Notes: a model not told the origin generated them from the sequence alone. 64,000 nucleotides of DNA from Pseudomonas sp. MWU13-2105 (GCF_023242315.1 NZ_JALLIY010000010.1:62001-126000), one strand, 5' to 3'. Positions 40,410-49,034 are shown, counted from the stretch's first letter. Program-made: numbers and translations.

Positions 40410-42422
40410 ATGCAGAGCACGCTGATCTCAGTGGGATGTAACCGCTTGCACAAACGCGACGGCACGCGGGTTGCCTTTGATGCCGACAAGATCCGCCAGG
40501 CGTTGATCGCCGCCGGCAGGGCCACCGGGGAATACACCGAGGTTGAAGTCGAAGGCTTGCTGCAAGCCGTGCTGGCCCGTTTGGAAGGGCTGCCGAGGTT
40601 GCATGTCGAGCAGATCCAGGATCGGGTCGAGCGGGTCTTGATGGACGCCGGTTTTTTCCTCGCCATGCGCGCCTATATCGTCTATCGCGAACAGCACGGG
40701 CGTTTGCGCCGTGACCGCCGGACCCTGGTCGAAGTGGCGACCTCGATGAACGAATACCTGGACCGCGAGGACTGGCGCGTGCAAGCCAATGCCAACCAGG
40801 GCTACTCGCTGGGCGGCCTGGTACTCAACGTGTCGGGCAAGGTCACCGCTAACTACTGGTTGGACGAGGTCTACAGCGAAGCCATCGGCCAGGCCCACCG
40901 CGAGGCCGACCTGCACATACATGACCTCGATATGCTGGCTGGCTACTGCGCGGGCTGGTCGCTGCGCACGTTGTTGCACGAGGGGCTCAATGGCATCCCC
41001 GGGCGCGTCGAGGCCGGACCGCCGAAGCATTTGAGCAGCGCCCTGGGACAGATGGTGAATTTCCTCGGTACCCTGCAGAACGAATGGGCCGGCGCCCAGG
41101 CGTTCAGCTCGTTCGATACCTACCTGGCCCCCTATGTGCGCAAGGATCGCCTGAGTTACCCGCTGGTGCGCCAGGCGCTCCAGGAGTTCATCTACAACCT
41201 CAACGTGCCGTCGCGCTGGGGCACCCAGACGCCGTTTACCAACCTGACCTTCGACTGGGTCTGCCCGGAGGACCTGCGCGAGCAGATCCCGATAATCGGT
41301 GGCGAGGAAATGCCCTTTGCCTATGGCGACCTGCAAGTCGAAATGGACCTGCTCAACCGTGCCTATATCGAAGTGATGCAGGCCGGCGACGCCAAGGGCC
41401 GGGTGTTCACCTTTCCCATCCCGACCTACAACATCACCCATGATTTTCCCTGGGACAGCGAGAACGCCGAGCGCCTGTTTGAAATGACCGCCCGCTACGG
41501 GCTGCCGTATTTCCAGAACTTCCTCAACTCGGACATGCAGCCCAACCAGGTGCGTTCGATGTGTTGCCGCTTGCAGCTGGATGTCCGCGAATTGCTCAAG
41601 CGCGGCGGTGGCCTGTTCGGCTCGGCGGAGCAGACCGGTTCGCTGGGGGTGGTCACCCTCAACTGCGCGCGCCTGGGCTATCTGTTCAAGGGCGATACCA
41701 GCGGTCTGTTGCAGCGCCTGGACAGCCTGATGGAACTGGCGATGGAGAGCCTGGAGGTCAAGCGCAAGGTGATCCAGCACCATATGGACGCCGGTTTGTA
41801 CCCCTACACCAAGCGTTACCTGGGGACCTTGCGCAATCACTTTTCCACCATCGGCCTTAACGGCCTGCATGAAATGCTGCGCAACTTCAGTGGTGACCAG
41901 GACGGCATGCACACCGCCCAGGGCCGTGCGTTCGCCCTGATGCTGCTGGACCATGTCCGTGCGACCCTGGTGCGCTTCCAGGAGCAGACCGGCCATCTCT
42001 ACAACCTCGAAGCGACGCCGGCGGAAGGCACCACCTATCGTTTTGCCAAGGAGGATCTCAAGCGCTACCCGGACATTCTCCAGGCCGGCACGCGCCAGGC
42101 GCCGTATTACACCAACTCCTCGCAACTGCCGGTGGGCTACACCGACGATCCCTTCGAGGCCCTGGAGTTGCAGGATGAGCTGCAATGCAAATACACCGGC
42201 GGCACGGTGCTGCACCTGTACATGGCCGAGCGGATTTCCTCGACCGAGGCCTGCAAGCAGCTGGTGCGCCGGGCGCTCGGGCGTTTTCGCCTGCCGTACC
42301 TGACGGTGACCCCGACATTCTCCATCTGCCCGGTGCACGGCTACCTCGATGGCGAACATGAGTTCTGTCCCAAATGCGACGAGGTGCTGCTGCGTGAGCA
42401 GTCGCTCGCCGAGATCCATTGA
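40410..42422 (+). CDS. nrdD: Anaerobic ribonucleoside-triphosphate reductase NrdD, lacking the glycyl-radical tail
   Basis: Class III ribonucleotide reductase large subunit, 670 residues, supplying dNTPs without oxygen. The N-terminus is an ATP-cone (VGCNRLHKRDGTRVAFDADKIRQAL, about 8-95). The barrel follows, with GTQTPFTNLTFDW and QVRSMCCRLQLD. The C-terminus ends with a zinc-site segment, CPVHGYL ... CPKC, at about 640-656. The protein stops 14 residues later; the glycyl-radical loop that normally follows the zinc site is missing and is encoded by the next gene. GGAGG precedes the ATG. Confidence 0.92.
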   Translation: MQSTLISVGCNRLHKRDGTRVAFDADKIRQALIAAGRATGEYTEVEVEGLLQAVLARLEGLPRLHVEQIQDRVERVLMDAGFFLAMRAYIVYREQHGRLRRDRRTLVEVATSMNEYLDREDWRVQANANQGYSLGGLVLNVSGKVTANYWLDEVYSEAIGQAHREADLHIHDLDMLAGYCAGWSLRTLLHEGLNGIPGRVEAGPPKHLSSALGQMVNFLGTLQNEWAGAQAFSSFDTYLAPYVRKDRLSYPLVRQALQEFIYNLNVPSRWGTQTPFTNLTFDWVCPEDLREQIPIIGGEEMPFAYGDLQVEMDLLNRAYIEVMQAGDAKGRVFTFPIPTYNITHDFPWDSENAERLFEMTARYGLPYFQNFLNSDMQPNQVRSMCCRLQLDVRELLKRGGGLFGSAEQTGSLGVVTLNCARLGYLFKGDTSGLLQRLDSLMELAMESLEVKRKVIQHHMDAGLYPYTKRYLGTLRNHFSTIGLNGLHEMLRNFSGDQDGMHTAQGRAFALMLLDHVRATLVRFQEQTGHLYNLEATPAEGTTYRFAKEDLKRYPDILQAGTRQAPYYTNSSQLPVGYTDDPFEALELQDELQCKYTGGTVLHLYMAERISSTEACKQLVRRALGRFRLPYLTVTPTFSICPVHGYLDGEHEFCPKCDEVLLREQSLAEIH

Positions 42423-42453
42423 GTTCACTTTATCCAACCGCAAGGAGCTACAT

Positions 42454-42622
42454 CATGACCGCATTGCAAACGCTGCCCCTGGCCCAACGCCAACGTTGCG
42501 AGGTCTGGACCCGGGTGATGGGTTATCACCGGCCGGTCTCGGCATTCAATCCGGGCAAGCAGTCCGAGCACCATGAGCGGCTGCATTTCACTGAGCACGC
42601 GGCCCTGGCCGGGCGCCAATGA
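42454..42622 (+). CDS. Separate glycyl-radical segment of NrdD
   Basis: A 55-residue protein containing RVMGYHRPVSAFNPGKQSEH. This corresponds to the NrdD C-terminal block (R-x-C/M-G-Y-x ... FN-x-GK-x-x-E ... R-x-x-H), with G23 as the likely radical site. It has its own AAGGAG site 7 nt before the ATG, 31 nt after the NrdD stop, and overlaps nrdG by ATGA. So it is a planned separate gene, not a simple frameshift product. It should associate with NrdD in trans, as GrcA does for pyruvate formate-lyase. Confidence 0.85.
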
Positions 42623-43314
42623 GTCGACCCCTGCGGGTCGGGGGCATGGTGCCCCTGACCACCCTCGACTATCCGGGCAAGCTGGCCTGCGTGGTGTTTT
42701 GCCAGGGCTGCGCCTGGCGCTGTCGTTACTGCCATAACCCGCAATTGATTGCCCCGCGTGGTAGTGACGAGCTGGAATGGAGCCAGGTGCTGGCCTTTTT
42801 GCAGCGCCGCCAGGGTTTACTGGAAGCGGTGGTTTTCAGCGGCGGCGAACCGACCTTGCAGGACAGCTTGCGCGGCGCGATGGAGGAAGTGCGGGCGCTG
42901 GGCTTCCAGGTCGGCCTGCACAGCGCCGGGATCAAACCGGCGGCCTTTGCCAAGGCGCTGTCCGGCGCCGACTGGGTCGGCTTCGACGTCAAGGCGTTGG
43001 CCGAGGACTGCCAGGCGATTACCCGGGTCGTCGGCAGTGGCGCGGCCAACTGGCGCAGCCTGGAGCATCTGCTGGCCAGCGGTGTCGAGTATGAATGCCG
43101 GACCACGGTGCATTGGCATCTGTTCGAACCAGAGCGTCTGCTGATCCTGGCGCGGCGTCTGCACAGGTTGGGTGTCCGGCGTTTCGCCGTGCAACGGGTG
43201 CGTACGGCGCGGATGCTCGATCCGCAGTTGCCGGGCATTTCGCTGCAAGCTTCGTTGCCCGAGCTGTGGCAGACCCTGGGCGAACTGTTTGCCGAGTTCG
43301 TCTTGCGCGACTAG
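42619..43314 (+). CDS. nrdG: Anaerobic ribonucleotide reductase activating protein NrdG
   Basis: Radical SAM activase, 231 residues, generating the glycyl radical in the NrdD system. The cluster motif CAWRCRYC (C31, C35, C38) and the SAM GGE motif FSGGEPTLQ are present. It starts within the stop of the 55-codon gene, so all three genes are one translational unit. The target glycine is in the preceding small protein, not in NrdD itself. Confidence 0.93.
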   Translation: MSRPLRVGGMVPLTTLDYPGKLACVVFCQGCAWRCRYCHNPQLIAPRGSDELEWSQVLAFLQRRQGLLEAVVFSGGEPTLQDSLRGAMEEVRALGFQVGLHSAGIKPAAFAKALSGADWVGFDVKALAEDCQAITRVVGSGAANWRSLEHLLASGVEYECRTTVHWHLFEPERLLILARRLHRLGVRRFAVQRVRTARMLDPQLPGISLQASLPELWQTLGELFAEFVLRD

Positions 43315-43372
43315 TTCGATGAACAAGGGCAGGCGCCGACGCCGCGGGCTGGCTATCGCGGCAGCGCACCCA

Positions 43373-44752
43373 TCAGGCCCAACCCCAGAATTGCAACCAC
43401 CAGCCATAACCCACCAGACCGCTGGCCAGTAACAGGCACGCGCCGGCACCGCCACGGCGAAGCGGGGCAAGGTTTTGCTGGCCCAGCAGTTTCCAGCCCA
43501 GCCACAAGCTCCAGCCGATGGCCGCGAGCAATAGCCCGGCCCTGGCTGCTTGTACCCAGCCCAGCAGCAGGCCTTCATAACGCAGCAGCTTGACGGTGGT
43601 CGCCGACAGTCCGAGAAACAGGCCGGCGCCGCCCAGTGGCGTGAGGCTCAGGCTCAGCGCCCGATACAACTGCGGGGCTCGCGCGATCCAGGCCGCCAGC
43701 CGCAGCAGGATCAGCAGGCCAGCACCCAGCAGCAGGGCGCTCGTGCCCAGGTACAGGATGATGCTGAAGCCATCGAGCCAACTGAAGCTGTCGTTGAGCT
43801 GCGGGTAGTGGGTCAGCAGCCACCAGGGAGCATTGTCCTGCAACGGCCAGAGCAGGTCGTGCCCGACCAGCCAGTTGGCGAGCTGCTGCTTGAGGCTGAC
43901 GAACCATGGGCTGACCGTCCACTGGAAGGCGCCCATGGCCAGGCCGATAACGCCGAACAGCAGCAGGCGGCTATCCCAGGGCGACAGCGGCTGTGCCGTG
44001 GCCTGCAGAATCTCCTGGTTGCTGGAGCGGGCGATCAGTCGTACCGCGTCGCGTTGTCCGCTGCAACGGCCGCAGGCATGACAGTCACTGGCGCCGCGCA
44101 TACGGCGGATATCCAGCAGGGGCGCGCAGTTGGGCGGCGGCAGGCGCGGTCCGGCATTCGCCTGCCAGCGCTGTTCATCCACCTGGAAGTGCACGGGGGC
44201 GAGGCGGGCGAGCAGGGCAAAGACGCCGCTGACCGGACACAGGTAACGGCACCAGACGCGCTTGCCCCTGGCGAACAGCAGGCCGACGCCGATCGCCGCG
44301 AGCGTCGAGCCGCCGAGGATCAGCAGGGCGGCCTGGGGGTAGTCATAGACGCTGATCAATTGGCCGTAGAGAGTGGTCAGGCAGAACGCCAGGGTCGGCC
44401 AGCCGCCCCAGCGCAACCAGCGCGGCACGCCCAGGCCTTTGCCGTAGTGGCTGGCCCATTCGCTCAGCGTGCCTTCCGGACACAGCACGCCGCACCAGAG
44501 TCGACCGAACAGGACCATCGACAGCAACACGAACGGCCACCAGATGCCCCAGAACAGAAACTGCGCCAGCAGGGTCAGGTTATCCAGCAGCCGCGCCTGG
44601 CTGTCCGGTAGCGGCAATATGGCTGGCAGGACCAGCAGCACCGCGTAGAACGCCACGACGAGCCATTGCGCGGTACGAATGCGCGAGGCATGCCGACGCA
44701 TTCCATCCCCCAACTGCTGGAGCCATCGATTGCCCCGGCTTAGCTCGGACAT
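43373..44752 (-). CDS. ftrD: FtrD-type membrane iron-sulfur protein
   Basis: A 459-residue membrane protein with about 8 hydrophobic helices and polyferredoxin motifs of the NapH/FtrD type: WCGVLCPEGTLSEW, WCRYLCPVSGVFALLA, and a ferredoxin-like CHACGRC. In Bordetella and Brucella FtrD completes the FtrABCD ferrous-iron importer, perhaps taking electrons from FtrB-catalysed Fe(II) oxidation. The ATG at 44752 is chosen because it overlaps the ftrC stop; an open frame continues upstream but lies within ftrC. Confidence 0.85.
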   Translation of the reverse strand: MSELSRGNRWLQQLGDGMRRHASRIRTAQWLVVAFYAVLLVLPAILPLPDSQARLLDNLTLLAQFLFWGIWWPFVLLSMVLFGRLWCGVLCPEGTLSEWASHYGKGLGVPRWLRWGGWPTLAFCLTTLYGQLISVYDYPQAALLILGGSTLAAIGVGLLFARGKRVWCRYLCPVSGVFALLARLAPVHFQVDEQRWQANAGPRLPPPNCAPLLDIRRMRGASDCHACGRCSGQRDAVRLIARSSNQEILQATAQPLSPWDSRLLLFGVIGLAMGAFQWTVSPWFVSLKQQLANWLVGHDLLWPLQDNAPWWLLTHYPQLNDSFSWLDGFSIILYLGTSALLLGAGLLILLRLAAWIARAPQLYRALSLSLTPLGGAGLFLGLSATTVKLLRYEGLLLGWVQAARAGLLLAAIGWSLWLGWKLLGQQNLAPLRRGGAGACLLLASGLVGYGWWLQFWGWA

Positions 44753-45594
44753 GGGCGGTTTTCCAGTGTCCGTTGCCGTAGCCAGGCAGTGACGATCAGC
44801 CAGTAAGCGACCCAGACCAGCAAGGTCATGGCACTGGGAGTGGCGCGATAACCGGCAAAACCGGCCAGGAAACTGCCCAATCCATGGCTGTCGTTCAACA
44901 GCGCGCCGCTGTCCCAGAAGGCCTCGCCGACGCTGCTGTAGACCAGGGCCGGTAGATCCAGGCCGAGCAGTTGGCCGCCGATGCGCTCGCTGGCACTGAC
45001 CAGCAAAGCTGAGCCGAGCAGCAGCAGGATAACTTCGCTGATGCTGAAGAAATGCCGCCATGAAATGAATCGGCGGCTGCTGTTCAGCAGCACCAGGGTC
45101 AACCCCGAGAGCGCCAGCCCGGCAAGCCCGCCGAGGGCGAACAGGGCGAGTTGCGGACCTTGCAGGCGCGCTCCGGCGCCATACAGGAAGACCACGGTTT
45201 CGCTGCCTTCGCGGCTGACCGCGAGCATGGCCAGGAGCATCAGCCCCACCCCGCCTTGGCGGGCCAGGTGGCTGTCGGCGTGGCGGCGCAAGTCATCCTT
45301 GAGCGTGCGTCCGTGCCGATGCATCCAGCCGACCATTTGCACCATCAGCAGGCTGGCCACCAGCGCCAGCACGGCCTGGAACCACTCGTTGGCGCCGCCG
45401 CTCATGGCCTCCCCGGCAAACAGGATCAGCAGCGCCAGCAGGCCGGAGAGCAGCACCCCGAGGCCTACCCCGGCCCACAGGTAGCGGCCCAGGCGTCGGC
45501 CCTGCGCCTGCTGGCTGGCCCAGGCCTGGAGGATACCGATCACCAGCAACGCCTCGACGCTTTCGCGCCAGACGATGAACATTGATTGATTCAT
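44740..45594 (-). CDS. ftrC: FTR1-family iron permease FtrC
   Basis: A 284-residue inner-membrane iron permease with seven predicted helices. The two REXXE-type motifs are present: RESVEALL near residue 10 and SREGSETVVF near residue 130. It overlaps ftrD by 13 nt and lies 22 bp after ftrB, as in ftrABCD clusters. Translation could also begin at an ATG four codons downstream (MFIVW). Confidence 0.92.
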   Translation of the reverse strand: MNQSMFIVWRESVEALLVIGILQAWASQQAQGRRLGRYLWAGVGLGVLLSGLLALLILFAGEAMSGGANEWFQAVLALVASLLMVQMVGWMHRHGRTLKDDLRRHADSHLARQGGVGLMLLAMLAVSREGSETVVFLYGAGARLQGPQLALFALGGLAGLALSGLTLVLLNSSRRFISWRHFFSISEVILLLLGSALLVSASERIGGQLLGLDLPALVYSSVGEAFWDSGALLNDSHGLGSFLAGFAGYRATPSAMTLLVWVAYWLIVTAWLRQRTLENRPCPS

Positions 45595-45616
45595 GCAAGC
45601 TCCATAGATCGCCGGG

Positions 45617-45994
45617 TTATTTGGCGAGGATGCCGCCGGCGGGCAGCTGCGGATTGAATTCGTCGAAGAACGGGTATTGACCGGGTCTCAACGGCGCAAT
45701 CACGACGAAGGTCGTGACCCCGGGCGAGAGAACCTTTTCCACCCGCAACGGTGTGCTCTCGAACTCCGCCGGTCCCTCGCCGGTGTTTTTCAGGATGATC
45801 TTGAACCGTTGCCCGGCCACAACCTCGAGTACGGCGGGAGTGAAATGGCCGTCGTGCAGGCTCAGTTCGTAACTGGGCAACTCGGCCTGGGCGATCAGCG
45901 GTGTGGCCGCGGAGGCCAGGAGCAACCCGGCCAGGTACTGGCGAGTCCGGGTGCGACGTCTTGGCAGCGTGGGCGCGGTTGTGATGACGCGCAT
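45617..45994 (-). CDS. ftrB: Cupredoxin-domain protein FtrB
   Basis: A 125-residue secreted protein with a long basic N-terminal region (MRVITTAPTLPRRRTRTR) before the hydrophobic signal, then a cupredoxin-like domain (YELSLHDGHFTPAVLEVVAGQRFKIILKNTGEGPAEFES ... GVTTFVVIAPLRPGQYPFFDEFNPQLPAGGILAK). This is the FtrB form, proposed to oxidise Fe(II) for the FtrC permease. It abuts ftrA directly. Confidence 0.85.
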   Translation of the reverse strand: MRVITTAPTLPRRRTRTRQYLAGLLLASAATPLIAQAELPSYELSLHDGHFTPAVLEVVAGQRFKIILKNTGEGPAEFESTPLRVEKVLSPGVTTFVVIAPLRPGQYPFFDEFNPQLPAGGILAK

Positions 45995-46525
45995 TCAGTA
46001 GCCGCCTTTCTTGCCGATGCCGGCATAGACGAACTCGTAGTGCACTTCGCAGCGCTCGAACCAGGGTTCGACCCCGGTTTCCTTGTCGGTATGGCGGCCC
46101 AGGGAGGCATGCCCGGAAGGGGGTAGCAGGGTCAGGGTCAGCTGGTATTTGCCGGGGCCCTGCAGCTTCACGTTATCGCCGTAGTGCGGGCCGTCGTTGG
46201 CGACCATGGCGTGGAAGTCACCACTGAGCGGCGGCTGGCCGCCTTGTTTCTGCAGGCTGAAGGCCACGTTCAGGTAGGGCACGAAGCTGCCTTCCTGAAA
46301 GCCCTGGCGATTGTCCGCGGTGGCGCGGATATCGGCTTCCAGGTGGATATCGGAATCGGCGGTGGCGCGCATCATGCCGGCGGGCGCCATCTCGATCGGC
46401 TGCAGATACACCGCCCCTACCTCTAACCCTGGGCAATGCTGCGGTGCGCCGATCGGATATTCCTTGGCCTGGGCCAGTGGGGCAAGCAGGAGCAGGGTGA
46501 GGGACAGCGAGAAGGTGCGACGCAT
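45995..46525 (-). CDS. ftrA: Periplasmic iron-binding protein FtrA (P19 family)
   Basis: A 176-residue protein with signal peptide MRRTFSLSLTLLLLAPLAQA and a P19/Tpd domain: EYPIGAPQHCPGLEVGAVYLQPIEMAP, ADSDIHLEADIRAT, FVPYLNVAFSLQK, DGPHYGDNVKL and GRHTDKETGVEPWF. These hold the Cu/Fe-binding Met, His and Glu residues of the family. It is the first gene of the leftward ftrABCD operon, with a Fur-like sequence upstream. Confidence 0.9.
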   Translation of the reverse strand: MRRTFSLSLTLLLLAPLAQAKEYPIGAPQHCPGLEVGAVYLQPIEMAPAGMMRATADSDIHLEADIRATADNRQGFQEGSFVPYLNVAFSLQKQGGQPPLSGDFHAMVANDGPHYGDNVKLQGPGKYQLTLTLLPPSGHASLGRHTDKETGVEPWFERCEVHYEFVYAGIGKKGGY

Positions 46526-46578
46526 GATGTCTTCCTGGGTACTGACGGGTAGGGGCCCAAGTCTAGGAGGACGTGCTG

Positions 46579-46600
46579 CGAATAATAATGATTATGGTCA
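46579..46600 (-). promoter_or_regulatory. Fur-like box before ftrA
   Basis: The A/T-rich run AATAATAATGATTAT contains two NATWAT-type hexamers (AATAAT, AATGAT) and the reverse-strand core ATAATCATTAT of a Fur box; the outer half is poor. It lies 54-75 bp before ftrA. Confidence 0.5.
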
Positions 46601-46634
46601 AGTTTTAGCGCGATGTTCAGGCGTCCTGCGCTCC

Positions 46635-46648
46635 TTGATCAGGATCAA
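46635..46648 (+). promoter_or_regulatory. Perfect ANR/DNR box before the DUF3079 gene
   Basis: TTGATCAGGATCAA is an exact FNR palindrome centred 69 bp before the small gene at 46711. It could also influence ftrA on the other strand. Confidence 0.88.
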
Positions 46649-46710
46649 GGGCCTTTTTGCCCTGGCGCTGTAGGTTGGAAGGCACTCCCACCCGCCATTC
46701 AGGGGACGAT

Positions 46711-46929
46711 ATGGCCAAGCCCTTTCCCATCAGCCCCAAACATCCCGAGCGTATTTGCTGGGGCTGTGACCGGTATTGTCCGGCGAACGCCCTGGCCTGC
46801 GGCAACGGCTCCGATCGGACCATGCATCCGGCCGAGATGATCGGCGACGATTGGTATCTGCATGGCGACTGGGGCATCGTGCCACTGATCGCTTCGGACA
46901 AAGTTGCGGATGATGACGTTGCCGAGTGA
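46711..46929 (+). CDS. DUF3079 family protein
   Basis: A 72-residue soluble protein matching the DUF3079 type: MAKPFPISPKHPERICWGCDRYCPANALACGNGSDRTMHPAEM with four cysteines in CWGCDRYC and LACGNG. The cysteine spacing suggests metal binding. GGGGAC lies before the ATG. A perfect FNR box upstream makes anaerobic induction likely. Function unknown. Confidence 0.85.
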   Translation: MAKPFPISPKHPERICWGCDRYCPANALACGNGSDRTMHPAEMIGDDWYLHGDWGIVPLIASDKVADDDVAE

Positions 46930-46932
46930 GTT

Positions 46933-47841
46933 CTAATGCTCGTCGACATTGTCGATATGCTTGAAACGCTCGATCAGAAAGTCGATCAGGCTGCGCACCC
47001 GCGCGGACAAATGCAATTGTTGCGGGTACACGGCATAGACGTCGGCGCGGGTCGGCGTCTGGTCTTCCAGCACCAAGCGTAGCCGGCCGCTGCGCACATA
47101 GCGGGCGATGTCCCATTCGGCCCGCAACAAGATCCCATAGCCTTCCAGCGCCCAGTTCAGGGCCACCTCGCCATCGTTGCAAGCCAAGGCCCCGTGCACC
47201 TTGATGTTTTCCGTGCGCCCGCCATTGTTGAAGCTCCAGACGCCGTAGGGTGCTTCGTTCTGACGGATGAAAATGCAATTGTGTTGTTGCAGTTCGGCCA
47301 GTGTCCGAGGGGTGCCATATTTGTCCAGGTAGAGCGGCGAGGCACAGAGCAAACGACGATTGGAGGCGATCTTGCGGGCGTGGAAGGCGGCGTCCGGCAA
47401 GCTGCCGAAGCGAATGCCCAGGTCGAAGCCGTGGGTGGCCAGATCCAGTGGGTGGTCGCTGATTTCCAGTTGAATCTCGACCTCGGGGTATTGGGCAAAA
47501 AATGCCGCGAGGGCCGGACCGATATGCCGGCGGCCAAAACCCAGCGAAGCGTTGACGCGAATCAGGCCCTTGGGCGTGGCACGGCTGCTGCTGAGCAACT
47601 GCTCAAGCTCGTTGATCTGCGTGAGGATGCGGGCGGCATGGGAGAAGTACAGCTCGCCTTCGGCAGTCAGGCTCATCGAGCGCGTGGTCCGGTTGACCAG
47701 GCGTATGCCCAGGCGGGCCTCCAGCGCCGTCAGGCGTTTGCTCACCGCAGGCGGGGTGACACCCAGTTCCCTGGCGGTCGCCGCCAGGCTGCCTTTGTTG
47801 GCCAGCAGGTAGAAAAAAGACAAATCCAGCGTCTGGCTCAT
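46933..47841 (-). CDS. LysR-family regulator, divergent from ttuC
   Basis: A 302-residue LysR regulator: N-terminal winged HTH (NKGSLAATARELGVTPPAVSKRLTALEARLG) and a C-terminal substrate-binding domain of the DmlR/TtuA subgroup. It is divergent from the tartrate/D-malate dehydrogenase gene, with a perfect 10-bp inverted repeat between them. By context it probably controls ttuC and dctA. Confidence 0.88.
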   Translation of the reverse strand: MSQTLDLSFFYLLANKGSLAATARELGVTPPAVSKRLTALEARLGIRLVNRTTRSMSLTAEGELYFSHAARILTQINELEQLLSSSRATPKGLIRVNASLGFGRRHIGPALAAFFAQYPEVEIQLEISDHPLDLATHGFDLGIRFGSLPDAAFHARKIASNRRLLCASPLYLDKYGTPRTLAELQQHNCIFIRQNEAPYGVWSFNNGGRTENIKVHGALACNDGEVALNWALEGYGILLRAEWDIARYVRSGRLRLVLEDQTPTRADVYAVYPQQLHLSARVRSLIDFLIERFKHIDNVDEH

Positions 47842-47859
47842 TCGTAACTCAAAGTTATT

Positions 47860-47904
47860 TATGTAGTGATCTGGAGTAACTCACGCCTCCAGGTTCACTA
47901 CATA
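47860..47904. promoter_or_regulatory. Likely LysR operator between the regulator and ttuC
   Basis: TATGTAGTGA (47860-47869) and TCACTACATA (47895-47904) form a perfect 10-bp inverted repeat separated by 25 bp. Inside it is a second pair, GGAGTAAC and its partial mirror. It lies in the 137-bp divergent region. Confidence 0.6.
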
Positions 47905-47978
47905 TACTCCGTTCACCCCCCGCTTGGACAGCCCAGGCCAACGGGAACAACAAGAACGTGACGAGAGTGGAGTTGACG

Positions 47979-49034
47979 ATGAACGCATACAGAATTGCCG
48001 CGGTGCCTGGTGATGGGATTGGTGTCGAGGTCATCGCCGCAGGCGTCGAGGTGCTGCAAGTCCTGTCGAAAAAGTGCGGTTTCGCGCTGGATTTCAAACA
48101 CTTTGACTGGAACTCGGATAACTACCTGAAAAACGGCTACTACATTCCCGAGGGTGGCCTGGAGGAACTGAAAACCTTCGACGCCATTTTCTTTGGTGCC
48201 GTCGGCGCGCTGAACGTACCGGATCACATTTCCCTCTGGGGCCTGCGCCTGCCGATCTGCCAAGGCTTCGACCAGTACGCCAATGTGCGTCCGGCTCGCG
48301 TCCTGCCCGGGGTGAAAAGCCCGCTGCTCAATGGCGAGCAGATCGACTGGGTGGTGGTGCGGGAAAACTCCGAAGGTGAGTACTCCGGCAACGGCGGTCG
48401 CGTTCACCGGGGCCTGCCTGAAGAAGTCGCCACCGAAGTCTCGGTGTTCACCCGGGCCGGGGTCGAGCGCATTCATCGCTTCGCCTTCGAACTGGCACGC
48501 AGCCGTCCGCGCAAGCACCTGACCATGGTCACCAAGTCCAACGCCCAGCGGCACGGCATGGTGTTGTGGGACGAGATCTTCTACGAAGTCGCCAAGGACT
48601 TCCCGGATGTCAGGGTCGACAAGGAGCTGGTCGACGCCGTGACCACGCGCATGGTGCTCAAGCCGGCGACGCTGGACGTTATCGTCGCCACCAACCTGCA
48701 CGCCGATATCCTCTCCGACCTGGCCGCCGCGCTGTCCGGCAGCCTGGGTATCGCGCCGACGGCCAACCTCAACCCTTCGCGCCGATTCCCCTCTATGTTC
48801 GAGCCGATCCACGGTTCGGCCTTTGACATTACTGGCAAAGGCGTTGCCAACCCCATCGCGACGTTCTGGACGGCCGCCATGATGCTTGAGCATCTCGGCG
48901 AGCCGGCCGCGGCGAAGCAACTGATGTCGGCCATCGAAGCGGTGACGCAAAGCGGCCTGCATACACCGGACCTTGGCGGGAAAGCCACCACCCGCCAGGT
49001 CACCGATGCGCTGCTCGAACTGATCAGGCGCTGA
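47979..49034 (+). CDS. ttuC: Tartrate dehydrogenase/decarboxylase or D-malate dehydrogenase
   Basis: A 351-residue NAD-dependent beta-decarboxylating dehydrogenase of the TtuC/DmlA group. Family blocks: IAAVPGDGIGVEV (NAD start), VVVRENSEGEYSG (ENxEGEY substrate loop), RSRPRKHLTMVTKSNAQRHGMVLW, and FEPIHGSAFDITGKGVANP. Substrate preference among L/meso-tartrate and D-malate cannot be read from sequence alone. The ATG at 47979 has GGAG upstream. dctA follows after 106 bp. Confidence 0.88.
   Translation: MNAYRIAAVPGDGIGVEVIAAGVEVLQVLSKKCGFALDFKHFDWNSDNYLKNGYYIPEGGLEELKTFDAIFFGAVGALNVPDHISLWGLRLPICQGFDQYANVRPARVLPGVKSPLLNGEQIDWVVVRENSEGEYSGNGGRVHRGLPEEVATEVSVFTRAGVERIHRFAFELARSRPRKHLTMVTKSNAQRHGMVLWDEIFYEVAKDFPDVRVDKELVDAVTTRMVLKPATLDVIVATNLHADILSDLAAALSGSLGIAPTANLNPSRRFPSMFEPIHGSAFDITGKGVANPIATFWTAAMMLEHLGEPAAAKQLMSAIEAVTQSGLHTPDLGGKATTRQVTDALLELIRR

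Noticed and set aside
40428..42443. Minus-strand frame of about 670 codons opposite nrdD
   Set aside because: Mirror of nrdD codon bias. The plus strand has the FNR box, ribosome site and conserved reductase motifs.
42420..42454. Frameshift or sequencing error as the cause of the split nrdD
   Set aside because: The small gene has its own ATG and well-placed AAGGAG, and the intervening 31 nt is not needed to rebuild a known motif, so a genuine split is more likely.
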